Shown in pieces: positions 21,916 through 33,900 of a stretch of DNA of 64,000 nt. Position numbers and translations under genes: made by a program. The notes beneath the pieces were generated by a model that was not told the DNA's origin, did no database searches, and saw nothing but the letters and a program-made list of their open reading frames with translations. Each line of letters begins with the position of its first letter. Position 1 is the stretch's first letter. The DNA is from Andrena cerasifolii (lineage: Eukaryota; Arthropoda; Insecta; Hymenoptera; Andrenidae), in contig NC_135119.1 of assembly GCF_050908995.1 (NCBI RefSeq), positions 13,950,001 to 14,014,000 on the forward strand, in the 5' to 3' direction.

Positions 21916-22616
21916 AGGGGAACCCCACCCTGAAGCTACTAACAAAATACAAAATTAGGGATTTATTTGTTCGTGTAAATCAAAATATAGGGGTTGGATT
22001 TTTTATACAGTTTTAAAGTATGAATTTTTATTCTGCTAGAAAAACTTTTTTTTATGAAAAATTGTACAAAATAACGGCGAAAAAAATGGTTTCCCGGAAC
22101 ACTGCAAAAAACTGGCCCACACTCCCGGGAATGACTGGAACATCTGAGAGGGAAATACAAAAAAGATATATAAGCAGGAATATATAATTCTTGACCTAGC
22201 GCAGGATTTTCTCAAAATTCGAATTATTTTGGAAATTATAGCAGTTTCAAGAATTGACTTTAATTTTTTACATAAAAATTTCCACTGAAATGCTTGTAAA
22301 AAACGAATGATTGATATATTCAAAAAATCTTACGCTAGGTCAAAGATAATATATTCCTGTTTATATATCGTTTTTGTATTTCCTTCGCGGATAATTCAGT
22401 CATTCCCGGACGTGTGGCCAGTTTTTTGCACTGCTTCGGGAAGCCATTTTGTTCGCCGTTATTTTGTACAATTTTTCATAAAAAAAAATTTTCTATCAGA
22501 ATAAATATTTATACTTTAAAACTGTATAAAAAATCCAACCCCTATATATTTATTAATACGAACAAATAAATCCCTAACTTTGTCTTTTGTTAGTGGCTTC
22601 AGGGTGGGGTCCCCCC
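21916..22616. mobile_element. TTAA-flanked palindromic element (L type)
   Basis: TTAA at 21912-21915 and 22617-22620. Arms of about 340 bp are inverted copies that begin near GGGG(A)ACCCCACCCTGAAGC. The whole element is one long hairpin-forming palindrome, non-coding. Confidence 0.85.
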
Positions 22617-22620
22617 TTAA

Positions 22621-24399
22621 TTCAAAGAATTGTCCAGGTGTTTCTTCGTCATCCAGTAAATAATTTCGTATTAATGTAATGCAATGCTCCGCTTCATTTC
22701 GGGCTTTTTACGTGCTTTGCACTATGTCTCTTTTTTTCAAGAGTGCTAAAGGGACTCCGCTGTCTCCTTGTAAAATCAGCGATAATAAATTATAGTTCGT
22801 TTGGAAAATTTACTCCACGTTTCCAACGCACAATCTTCCCGCTCGAATGACAAAAAATTACTAACTGAATGCGTTACACACATATCGAAGAAAATCACCT
22901 GTGTCTAACACACGATAGGAAATCCCGCATTTATAAAGTACGTTTTATATGTATGTATGCGTTTGTTCGCGCGGGGAGACGTGGCCCATGCAGATGCAGC
23001 TCTTGTGATGTGAAGTTCCAGTAGTGTTTGGACGAGAAAAATTAATGTTATTTGATTTGGTCTCTGAGAATTGGAAGGCTGATTTATAATTTTAAATTCT
23101 ATACTTATATCGGTTCACTTGTTCCAGAGATATTTTCCTCCCTCAATTGAGGTGCAACACGCGTCAATGAAAATTCGCTAAACGACGGACATTAAGTACT
23201 ATTTCAAAAACAAAAATATAATTTGAAATTATAAATTTTGCTAAATACGATACAAAAACCTTTGTGTGGATATCCGTTCGTTCCCTTAAAAAATAAAGTC
23301 ACAAAAGACACTCGTTTTCGGTGGTTTAAACCAGAGCCTGCCTTTAATACCGAAGAAGTCTGAAGTTTGGAACCGTATAGAAGCTTGTAAAGGGCAGTCA
23401 TCATTGAGTCTTGGCGAACAACCGCGTGCCCACGTTCTCCCCGTGCCTGTTGCGTTTTGATTCCATCGAGGCTGCTTAGGCCTCGTCTATCTAATACCTC
23501 CTATTACAACGACGTTGTCTAATTGTACGTAAGACACTCGGCAGACGAGCGAACACTCGTGTGTCCTCCCGAGAGAGACTGACGATGTCAGCTTTCGAAA
23601 GCAAATCCGTGTCTCGTCTAATGACCGGCGTCTCTCTCGAACTTATTTATAGAACAGTTTGCGTGTTTGCATCGCTATGCCGTTTAATGCATACACTTAT
23701 CGCGACACGCAAAGCTACCCTAGTCTAACGAGATTAGGCGAAGGGAGGAAGTAACAGGGCCACGTGACTAGACTTACAATTCGCGTTACCAAATTCCATC
23801 TGTCAGCGAACAATAGAAAAGCATATTGCCTAAAGATTTATTTGCTCTTATCATTATTGTTGTCCTTATCGTTACTATTATTAATCGTATTGTTTTCCTA
23901 TCTCCCCTCCATTCTTTGTTCGTGTTCTTAATATGTCCCATCGACGCCCCTTCTTCGTTTCATGCCCCTCCGTCGTCTCCATATATCTGACTGACGTCTC
24001 CCTTTCAATATATCGTTTTACTCCGGTGTGTTCCTATTCCAACGACCAATTTTAGCGTAACTCTATATGTATTAATTTGTATACGCGCTCAGCAATTCTG
24101 GCCTCTTCTCGAAAATATGTATCTATCCGCGTTACATATATATTTATATTAATCGAATTAGAGTCTCTCTATTCCTTTTAACGATCGAACATCCGTCACT
24201 CTCTTAGAATTATACGCGATTTTTTATCTTTTTTTTTTTCGTTTATGTGCTGTTTTTCGTTTGAATATTTACACGGCAGGCCGAATCGGGAACACCGATA
24301 GCATCGCTGCAACCCGAATGGCGATGCACGGCCCTAGGGAAGTTATACGGAGGCTAATGGCATTACCTAAATGTGAAACATCGATGCGGTGATCGCAAC
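22621..24399. other. Intergenic DNA
   Basis: No gene or clear repeat recognised. Part of it, near 24400, may be 3' UTR of the minus-strand gene that ends at 24984. Confidence 0.35.
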
Positions 24400-24926
24400 T
24401 AGGGCTGCGACTATTTGTCGAATTTTTGCCTATTCGCATAGTCGAATGCGAGTACATTCGAGCATGCATCGAATCAAATTCGAATATTACATTTAAATCA
24501 GGGTGGTAGGTGCTCGAACATTCAAATAATCGAATTATCGGAATCTTCAATTATACCAACATTATGTTCGAACAATTACACCTACAAATAAACCTTTTTC
24601 AATCCCATTATGCATAAATTCGTGGAGCACTTAGAGATATTAAAAACATATTTTTCGTGTATCTTTTAACGAATACTTTAAAAGGGTGGAAGCACCCTTC
24701 AATTTTCGCTGCTCGGAATAATCCTCCTCGGACTAATTACAATTTATTTATTGAATTGAGAAATATTTTGAATCGAGGTTGCTCACTTTTCAACGCAGAA
24801 TAATCTCGGAACAGAGAAATGTCAGTACTCGAATACGAGCCTAGGTTGAATTTGCGTAGTATTCGAATAGCGGAAGATTCTATGAATTTTTGTGACATTC
24901 GAATGCGCGAAATAGTCGAAACCCTA
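24400..24926. mobile_element. hAT-like MITE just after a stop codon
   Basis: Ends TAGGGCTGCGACTA and TAGTCGAAACCCTA are inverted. Flanks ATCGCAAC / ATCGTGAC agree at 6 of 8 positions. It lies 58 bp downstream of the stop codon of the minus-strand gene, so it is probably transcribed within its 3' UTR. Confidence 0.6.
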
Positions 24927-24983
24927 ATCGTGACAGTGATTGAACCCTATATCTAATCGTACGCGACACAGAAAGGGGTTGCG

Positions 24984-27900
24984 CTACGACGAGAAACGGC
25001 TTTCCTGAGGAAGACAATTCGTGTCGGTGGCTTTGTAAGCATGCCCGCTGTTCTTGACCTTCCGTCTTTCCTCGCCGCCGGATTTCTTCGCTTTGTGCGA
25101 GCGTAACGAACATATGAGCATCGTTTGTCCGTCCTTCGAGGACTCCTCCGTCCTTCCTTTCGATTTCCTTCGCTCCTCCTTGTTCTTGTTCTCCGCCGTC
25201 GCTTCGTCTTGCACCTGTTTCTCTTCTGAAAAATTGTTGAGAGGATAGATTCATAACGGGGCCCATGAAGCACATTCGACGATCATCGAGCTAGCATAAG
25301 GGTCTCGTGTTAGGGCTCTTTGAGCACGTGCGGCGAAGCTTAAGGGGTCATGCTCAGTCAGGAGGCCGAAGAAAGGGTGGTCTTTGGAAATTTTTTACTC
25401 AAAAGCTATTACACATTTCTCAAAAAATCTTGTTTCCTTTTAAGGATTGCATCTAGTATCGTGCATCGTATTTTTTTTTATTTTTTCAAGGAACAATTTT
25501 TAAAATAATCCTATACTCGAGATAATAAAATAATAAAGTAATCAATTGGTAGGTCAACAACAAGTGTTTCAGTTACATTATCTAATCTTCATCATCTAAG
25601 CCAATATAGAAAATACAATTGTTTGTGTAATTTCATCTGTAGTAATCATAACATAACACTTTTGGGACGGCGACGGCGGCGTATTATCCCCAAACGCCGG
25701 TTAGGACCAAATGGCTCAATTTTACCGAAGCGCTTTCCTGTTGTTAATACTTAATTTTTCAATGTTTCATCTTTACACCGGTTATATACATACAGTACCC
25801 GACAAATGATTTTTCTCAATAATATAATTAAATGACTCAGTGTATAAAGATTAAATTAATTGAATAGTTTGTAGAGGACAGGATGATAAATAAATTACAT
25901 TAATAAATTTTAACACAAAATATATATTTCGAACTAATAAACAACAGTCTGGGTGATAAATGTATTCGGCCACAGTAATGGTAAACAACCCGAGAAAACT
26001 GTTTGTTCGAATACATTTGCCCGGTACTGTACATATACTTTTTAACCTTTAGAGGATCGGGATTTTTTCTTTGAAATTGTAAATTTCATTTACTTAAAAT
26101 TTATGCATATATACCACCAAAATGGCCGACAAAGTATCGAAATTCTTTGGTGGCCACTATAGTAGCCAGCCCAGCCCTCTAAAGGTTAAGCAGAAACTGA
26201 TCAAATAGTACAGTGGCCCACCGGTGGGTCACCCCGGCTATTTTGGCGTTTCCGCCGTTTATGCCGAGGTGACCTACTGCCACTATCTTCTGCTGTTCGC
26301 GGCGTTTTTCCTTTATATTTATTTTCCTTCCGTGTTTTACTTCTCTTTTTCGATAGCATGCACATTATTTGACGAAAATAGATAATTATTTTCAAAACTT
26401 TCTTCGATAATACATAACTAGTAAAAATGCGATTTAAAATCATTTTTCGCCCGAGCAAAAACATAATAATAATTTCAATCGAATTCTAAATATATTGTGT
26501 ATTCTGTGGCGCTATATTTTCAAAACATTTCTGTCCGCGTTTCGTTGTAATGATGATTATAAAACCGTATCCCGATGTTAAAGAGCTATACAGCGTAATT
26601 TCACTTAACAGAAAATAAACACAAATACCGTTTTTACATTGCGTAGGAGATTTATTACAAAAACATAACTAACCGTTTCATCTTGAAACTACACTTATCA
26701 GGTTTGCAGAAATGATATCTCTAAAACTAATAAAGCCATCGATTTGAAATTCTCGATTTGAAGTTCTCCTGGTAATAATAAAAAATACAAACTCTTTTAC
26801 AATTTTAACTCTAGAATGCCGCCATTTGGGCAATTTTCAACATTTTATGTTCAGCTTAAGTTCAACTTTTGTTTCAATTTTTGTTCCAGCCCATAGCGGA
26901 GACCCGCAAGACAAGTCTCTTTATACCCATCTGCTTGATATGATATTTTTGGAAAACTATTGTTTATATTTTACATGAACTTGAAGCGATTTATCTGCAT
27001 TGTCTACAAACTAACGAACATGTATGTATGTGAAATTTAAGAACACTCCATCTAGTAGTTGATTCTTTCTAAAAAAAAAAACACCCATATTTTCGAGCCT
27101 CCAAAGGGGAAACCCACCTTAAATCACAAACTTCAACTGCCATTCCGAAAGCGCGAAAGAAATGGAAAAAATAAAACAATTGATACACTTAGGGCCGCAT
27201 TTACCACAAGGCGCATTAGGCGCAAGCTGGGGCCACATTTTAAAAACGGTTAGGAATTCGACTAACTGAAATAGACTTGTTCTTTTGGGGCCTCATAATG
27301 ATGTTGCGCCTGGGGCCTGCAAAGGTATAGATACGGCCCTGGATACACCTCTAAAATGCAATGTGGACAAGCCGATCTGTTGTTGAGCCATGCAAAGAAC
27401 AAAGGCGAAGAAAAGGGGCAAACGAGTACCTTCGAGGACGTCGTCGAATATCGATCTGCTCATCTTCGAGACACAGTTCTTTTCTTCGGTAGGGTCCACT
27501 TCGTTCTCCCTCTCGAGGTTGTTGTTCGTACGGAAGATCGAGTCGAGCACCTGTCTAGAGAGCAACGGCGATACGGGCTTTACCCTCGTCCCGTTCGCGT
27601 TGCTGAAGACGCTGCACGTGCTCGTCTCGTTGTCGCACATGCTTATCGTGGAGGCGTTATCGGTGATGAGCTTCTCCGTGTCCGAGTCTCCAGCGTTGCT
27701 GTAGTAGTTGTTGCTGCTCTCGGACTTCTTCAGGATCGACTTCGACACCCGCTGCCTGTCTATAAAAGGCACGCCCTCGCTGTCTATCGAGTCAGCGGAC
27801 AGGGATAGCTTGCTCTCGGTGCTCGTTCCTGAAAAATTTCCCTCCGATCACCTTGCATATACGGTGGCTTTGGGAGTATCGCGCTGACCCAGAATATGAG

Positions 27901-30900
27901 GGGGATCGATAGGAGGGCGAATTGGCAGACGTGACTCGAATAATCTTGGGTGGCATTAAACCCTGCGTTACGGGAACGGAACAACGGGTCCCACGTGCTC
28001 TCTGAATAATACACGGCTGAAGGGGTGTATGTAATTCGTGGTAGGAAATGTAGCTTTGACTGAAAAATAAATGAATGGAAGGTGCCTGAGTAGAGAATCG
28101 AATACTTCTGGGAGACATCGAATCGCGCGCTACTTGGAAGGGGCAACGCGTTTAACGTGGTTGCGAATAATAGGTACAGGGTTAAGGGGGCGTAATTTGT
28201 GGTAGGAAATAGAGTAATTTGTGGCGGAAAATAAATTAAATGGATTGTATGGGGAATGGATGGGCAGAAGTGACTCGAATAATCTTTGAACGTATTAAAA
28301 GCTTGACGGACTGGACAGGGACAACGGGTCCAACGTGTTTGGGAAAGATATAGAGTTGCAGGTGGGCGTAATTCGTGGTAGGAAATAGGTTCTTATCTTC
28401 GTGGAAATATAAATCGAAGGTGTGGAACAAAATATTTTCACACGAAGTTCCGTTGTTGAGGGAAGGAAGATAATAATTAAAATGTTTCGCGAACAATATG
28501 TTGTTCCTTATAAAACTTCTCAATAGTCTGTTCCATAATTCTGTATAATATTTATAATTGGATAATGATCCTGATTAGATGAGTGTTTCCAGAATAAGAA
28601 ATCGCATTGCCAGAGAAGTTACCCAGATCCATATGAAATTAGGGGGTGGGGGTTAAGGGAGAGGGAGACCACTGTAAAAAATTGGAAAAATCGATTTTTT
28701 CTTTTTTACGTTTTCTTAAAGACGTACGTTTCAAGAATGCTGCTCTCCAAATTTTATGAAGAAGTGACTGCACCGAGCGGAACGTTTTTCTCAGAATGAC
28801 ATTTTTCAACCGCGTTGACAGTATACAGAGAAGACTACACACCCAATTGTAAAAATCCGTCTCTATTACGTGACGATCTGTTTTTTTTTTTTTTTTAATT
28901 AACGGCCTCCTTCTATTTTTTTTATTAACATTTCCCCCACTTTTTACCCTTCAAAAATGATTTTTTTCAGTGGTGCGCTATTTTGTATTTTTTGCGATAT
29001 TGACTTTTTTTGATCGTCACCTAATAGACGTAGGCTTCTAGTTTCTGGATATTGTTGTCTTTTTGAATTCAGATTAGTAACCGCATGGCTAGGGCACTGT
29101 CAATGCCACAGTCACGATTTTGCCGCAGTGCATATTTCGACGAAGGGTGTACCGGAAACGGATTTACGAATTTGATTGAAAAAATGTTTTTTTTACCCTT
29201 CGATATGTACATATTAACTACACTAAGCAATCCATTGATTTACTTGCGTTGTTAGGTTGAAAAAAAACACCCTTACTTTTCAGACCATTACAGTGGTCTC
29301 CCCCCTTAAGTCATCATACTTCTAGTTTCTTTTGGGGTTGGCCCGGAATGGCCCGTATAGCAACCCACACCGTGGGTAAAAGATAACGAATCTTCGCGGG
29401 CCTATCGTTTGAAAAATGCTGCTCATCAGTTACCTGTGTAATGTCTGGGCCCACTGCTGGACCCAAAGAGATGATGATTCAGAATTCTGGTGGCCGAGGC
29501 CAGGCTGCTGTTGGTCGTCGTAAACGGTCTGCCTCCCCGAAGTCCCCCGTAGTAATTGTTGTTCTCCATGGTGTCCTCTTTCGTGATGTTACGACCCACC
29601 GTGCATTCCTGGTCGCTGATAAATTGTGCGCGGAGTCTTACGCTCTGCAATCAGCCGCGTAGGATAACTAATACGCGACATCTATGCCAATCAACTAAGC
29701 ATGTATCTCGTTAGCACACGCATAAACACACACACATATCCCCGTCTTTCCCCTGGTACATATGATATTCATCGATGATGATGGGTAGGGTGGGATCGAA
29801 AGAAGCGCGGAACAGGATTCTGCGATGGTTAAAGAACCCTCACGCGGACGCTCTACGAGTTCTTTCTGCTCCGTCTGGGAGTGAAATCGAGGAAACCCGT
29901 GTGAATGAATTTTTGTAACTTCCTCAAGCATTAGAGCCACGAATATGAATGTCACACACTGAAACCTCCTTCCACCCATTGAAACCGCATATCTCTAGGT
30001 TAACAAAAGGGTACAAAACTCTTTTCCTCCAACCCCTATTTCCCTTAACTCTCAAAACGCGATTATAGATCCCGTCTCCACCACCCATCTACAAATCCTC
30101 AATATTTAAAATTCCAATGTTATTTACACTCGCGATATGCAGCCATTACAACCCACAGTTTCCACCAACCATCCTCCTCACCTCCAAGCGCCAAACACCC
30201 CGGATAGGTCGTCCCTAATCCCAAATCTCACGCGCCTAAACATTCTTGCAGGTGCCCACTTGGAGACGTCGTATATAGGCACAGCTTTCGCACGAAGAGT
30301 CACACAGGGAGTCGAGTGAAGGACGTTTGGGTAGGTACACGCGGTAGGGTGCAAGCAGGTTGGGTACTGTAAATGAATAGCGGTCGTACTGCCGATGAAC
30401 AGGGGGATGCATCGAAGCGTTAGTGTTCGTGACGCAAAATCAGACGGTACCGGAAATCGTTCCCCGACTCGACCACGCCGAGCCGGCCACGCTGCAACTC
30501 CGCGCCCTCTTAATCGAGGCAAAGGGCGCCCCTGGGCGATCTCGTAGGGCAAACGAACCTCTTTCTGTGCTTTTCTCTCTGTTCTTTTTGCGCGCAGATT
30601 TACGTGCAACGTTCTTAGCGTGTCTGTGTGCGAGCCGCCTCTGGCAAGCACCCCGGGGTTTGGAGGGGGGGCATTCGGTTACGCACGATCGCCCTCGGCG
30701 ATTCGATTCAACTGTGCTCCGTTTGCGATCTTGACGGTTCGTGAAACTGAAAAAAGCAGTGATGATTCGCCGTCAGAGCTCGTGCAGAACAAACATCAGC
30801 CAGAGTTTTTTTTTTCGTGGGGGATTTTTCTAGTTTCAATTAACTCTAACGGGGGAGTGTCGCTCGGCCCGCGGCAGCGAGGCGCAGAAAGCTTGGCGAG

Positions 30901-33900
30901 TGGAGTGAAACGTGATGGCGAGTTTTGCGAGTAAGTGTAAGCGAGCTTCGGGGAGGTGACTACTGTGCCAGATTGAAAATTTTCGTTATTGCAATTTAGC
31001 TTTGAGTATGGCGTTTATTCCTTTTCGTTGCTATTTATCGATGCGCTAAGAACGTATTTCTCGGAGCGCAATGCAGGGATTGAAATCCGCCCGGGGCGGG
31101 TTACTAGTGACTGGTGTTCCTGATTTGTCCATATTTTTTGTTTCTCGAGAAATCAGAAATGAGATCATATTTCTTGAGAATTCTCGAGGATTCTCGAGAA
31201 ATTGAAAAAAATATTGTAAAAATTATAGTTTTGGAATAATGTTGACAATATTCATCAAAAACACAAGAAAACTTTAACTAAATGATTATTCCTGTCTAAT
31301 TTATACAAAACTTGTGTAAATGGAAAAAATAGATATTAAATATAATTGGTAAATTTATTTATTTAATACAAAATTTGTACAAAGCGAAACATTACTTTTT
31401 GGTTTTAAAATTTATTTTTAAATAGCACAATGCGTCTAATGTAGCGTCAGCGAATCTATTTCTTTTTTGTGTCAAAATCTGCTACTGGATCGTGCAAAAA
31501 TTTTATACGGGATACAATAGTCTTATCTCCTGTTTTCTATATTTCTTCTTTAATAGCCACAAGAAACTCATTAGGTATTTAATTCAGTATACAATTTTTC
31601 TAAATTTTTAAATAAGAATTTAAGAGGACCTTCAGCAGTTAATAATATCGAATCTTCTGTACTGTGATTTTCTATTGGAATTCATATTATACGTTCGCGA
31701 TTAACTAGTAATACATTCATTTACGAAAATAAATGAGATTTATAATATTTTTCCTAGACTTAAGTTTCTCGAGAAATTATAGTATTTCTCGAGAAATAAG
31801 AAATAAGCAATTATAAAATTTCTCGAGAATTTCTCTTGAGAATTTACTTTTGAAGTATATAGAATGGAACGCCAGTATTCGAATCCCATGAAGTGAAATT
31901 TTTGTATTGGAATTGACTCGGATTCGTGAGTACATATTGAACTTGATCCCATCCCTAGTCGTGGTATTTCGAAATTCAATAAATCAATTGACTTCAAATT
32001 TTGACAGTCGAATGTAGGATATACTATCTGTTGCGCAATTGTGGTTCTTTGAGAAACACGAATGTACAACAATCTGGCTGCCATGTGAAACTGAATATCC
32101 TAGTTTTGCCACAAAGTTCTTAACAAGTTTCTTCCATTAAAGTCTTACAAGGAAACATCCCGAACCCGAAAATTCAAAAAAAAAATCTGAAACTTTGTGA
32201 ATATGTAGGAGATTTCCTCCTGATTAGAACGCAGTTTTTGTTTGCGGCCCAAATTCACTCGAAGGGGGTAAAATTGACCCCGTAAATTCCGGCTGTTTTT
32301 CGATTTTGTATTATAACTCGCGAACTGTAAGAACTATATCTTACCAAATGATAGTCCTAATTAAAAGAAGTAGCTTTTGTCTTGAAACCTTTTTTATATC
32401 TCTTACAGATTGCGAGTTACAAAATAAAATCGGAAAAATAGCCGAATTTTCAGGGGTTAATTTCACCCCCTTAATGTGAATTTGAGCAGCGAAAAAATTG
32501 CATTCTAATCAGGAGGAAATCCCCTACATATCCACAAAGTTTCAGATTTTTTTTAAACCTGGGTTAGGGTCCTTCTCTTGTTAGGTTCTTTAAGTATAAA
32601 ATGAGAAAATCACAAAAAGATCCCATAAAATGATAGATAGTATATCTTAGAACTTAGAATGTACAGTCGAAATCGGACGTCGATTTTATCCTGAGATTTC
32701 GAATAATCTTAAGAACCATACGATCTTTTTTTTCAAATAAAATTAGCTTACTTTAGCTGCTTTAGCTTACTTTTTAAAAAATGCATTTTTATTGCAATTC
32801 GTAAATTACAATGAGAAAAGGCATTACCGAATTCAGAAATAAATTGTAAAGTTCACTATACATTCCAATTCAGCACAGTGGCCATCCCCCTTAATGTGTA
32901 GTAATATGAAGCCTTATGGGAAACGTTTAATTATTTCATGTAAATAAATTTTTATTTTCGACACTAAGAATTTAACGACATTTGACGCGATTCTGTTGCG
33001 GATAATGTTTTCTTATCCTTTGTACTGGGATATGAGAAAATTCTGTCGGCTTTCTTGTTTATTCTTTACGGTGTTATATCATAAACAAGTAATAGGATTG
33101 TTTTTTTTTATACACTATTCACTATTGCCATTTTCTGCTATGTTGCAGGCAATTCAACTATCCCATCTGCATGAAAGATATCGTTTCCTATTTAATTGGG
33201 AATATTCATGGGCTGCACCTACAATTTGTTCGTAACTATTTATAGTACTATTTGTAGCATCAGTTTTTTATCATTTAAAAAATGTCGAAATGGTCGAAAC
33301 AGGTAATCATTTGACAGAGTGCAAATTAAAAGACTATGGTGAATGGTTAATTACTTTCTAATCAAAGTCGTGGAGTGTTCTTGGGGAGGGGGGAGCTTCG
33401 TTTGCTTTTTGCGAGTTTTCTGCTTGTTCTCCAGTGCAGACTTTTCGTAATACAGTAATTTAAGACTCAACTGTAGTAATTAATTCGTTAAATCATTGAC
33501 AATATCTTTCAGAACTGTTAAATATTTATCGTAAAATAAGTTTTTTTTTTAATAAGTGTAGATATCTATCGTATTCAATATAATTAAATAGATACAATTT
33601 ATGTAAATTATTGTCCATTCAAATGTTGAACTTTCTCTAAAATGCAAGGTTAAAACAGTATAAGTTCATATTTTTATGAATATTCTTCTGGCTCAGCTCA
33701 CGCTTCTCTACGTTTCACTGATTCACACATCGATATTTTTTATTTAAAATGTTTATTGCAATAATTTTTCATTATCTGGTGCAATTAAAATATTCAAAAA
33801 CAACTCTATACTGTATATGTATTATTGTAAACTGCCCGCGTTTCATTCTCAATAACCAGTCCATCCAAAAACCGAATCGAAATTATAACGAATAAGAAGG

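Noticed and set aside
31142..31829. TTCTCGAGAA repeats as heat-shock elements
   Set aside because: The spacing between TTC and GAA is four bases, not the two of a heat-shock element, and they sit at the ends of a probable transposable element.
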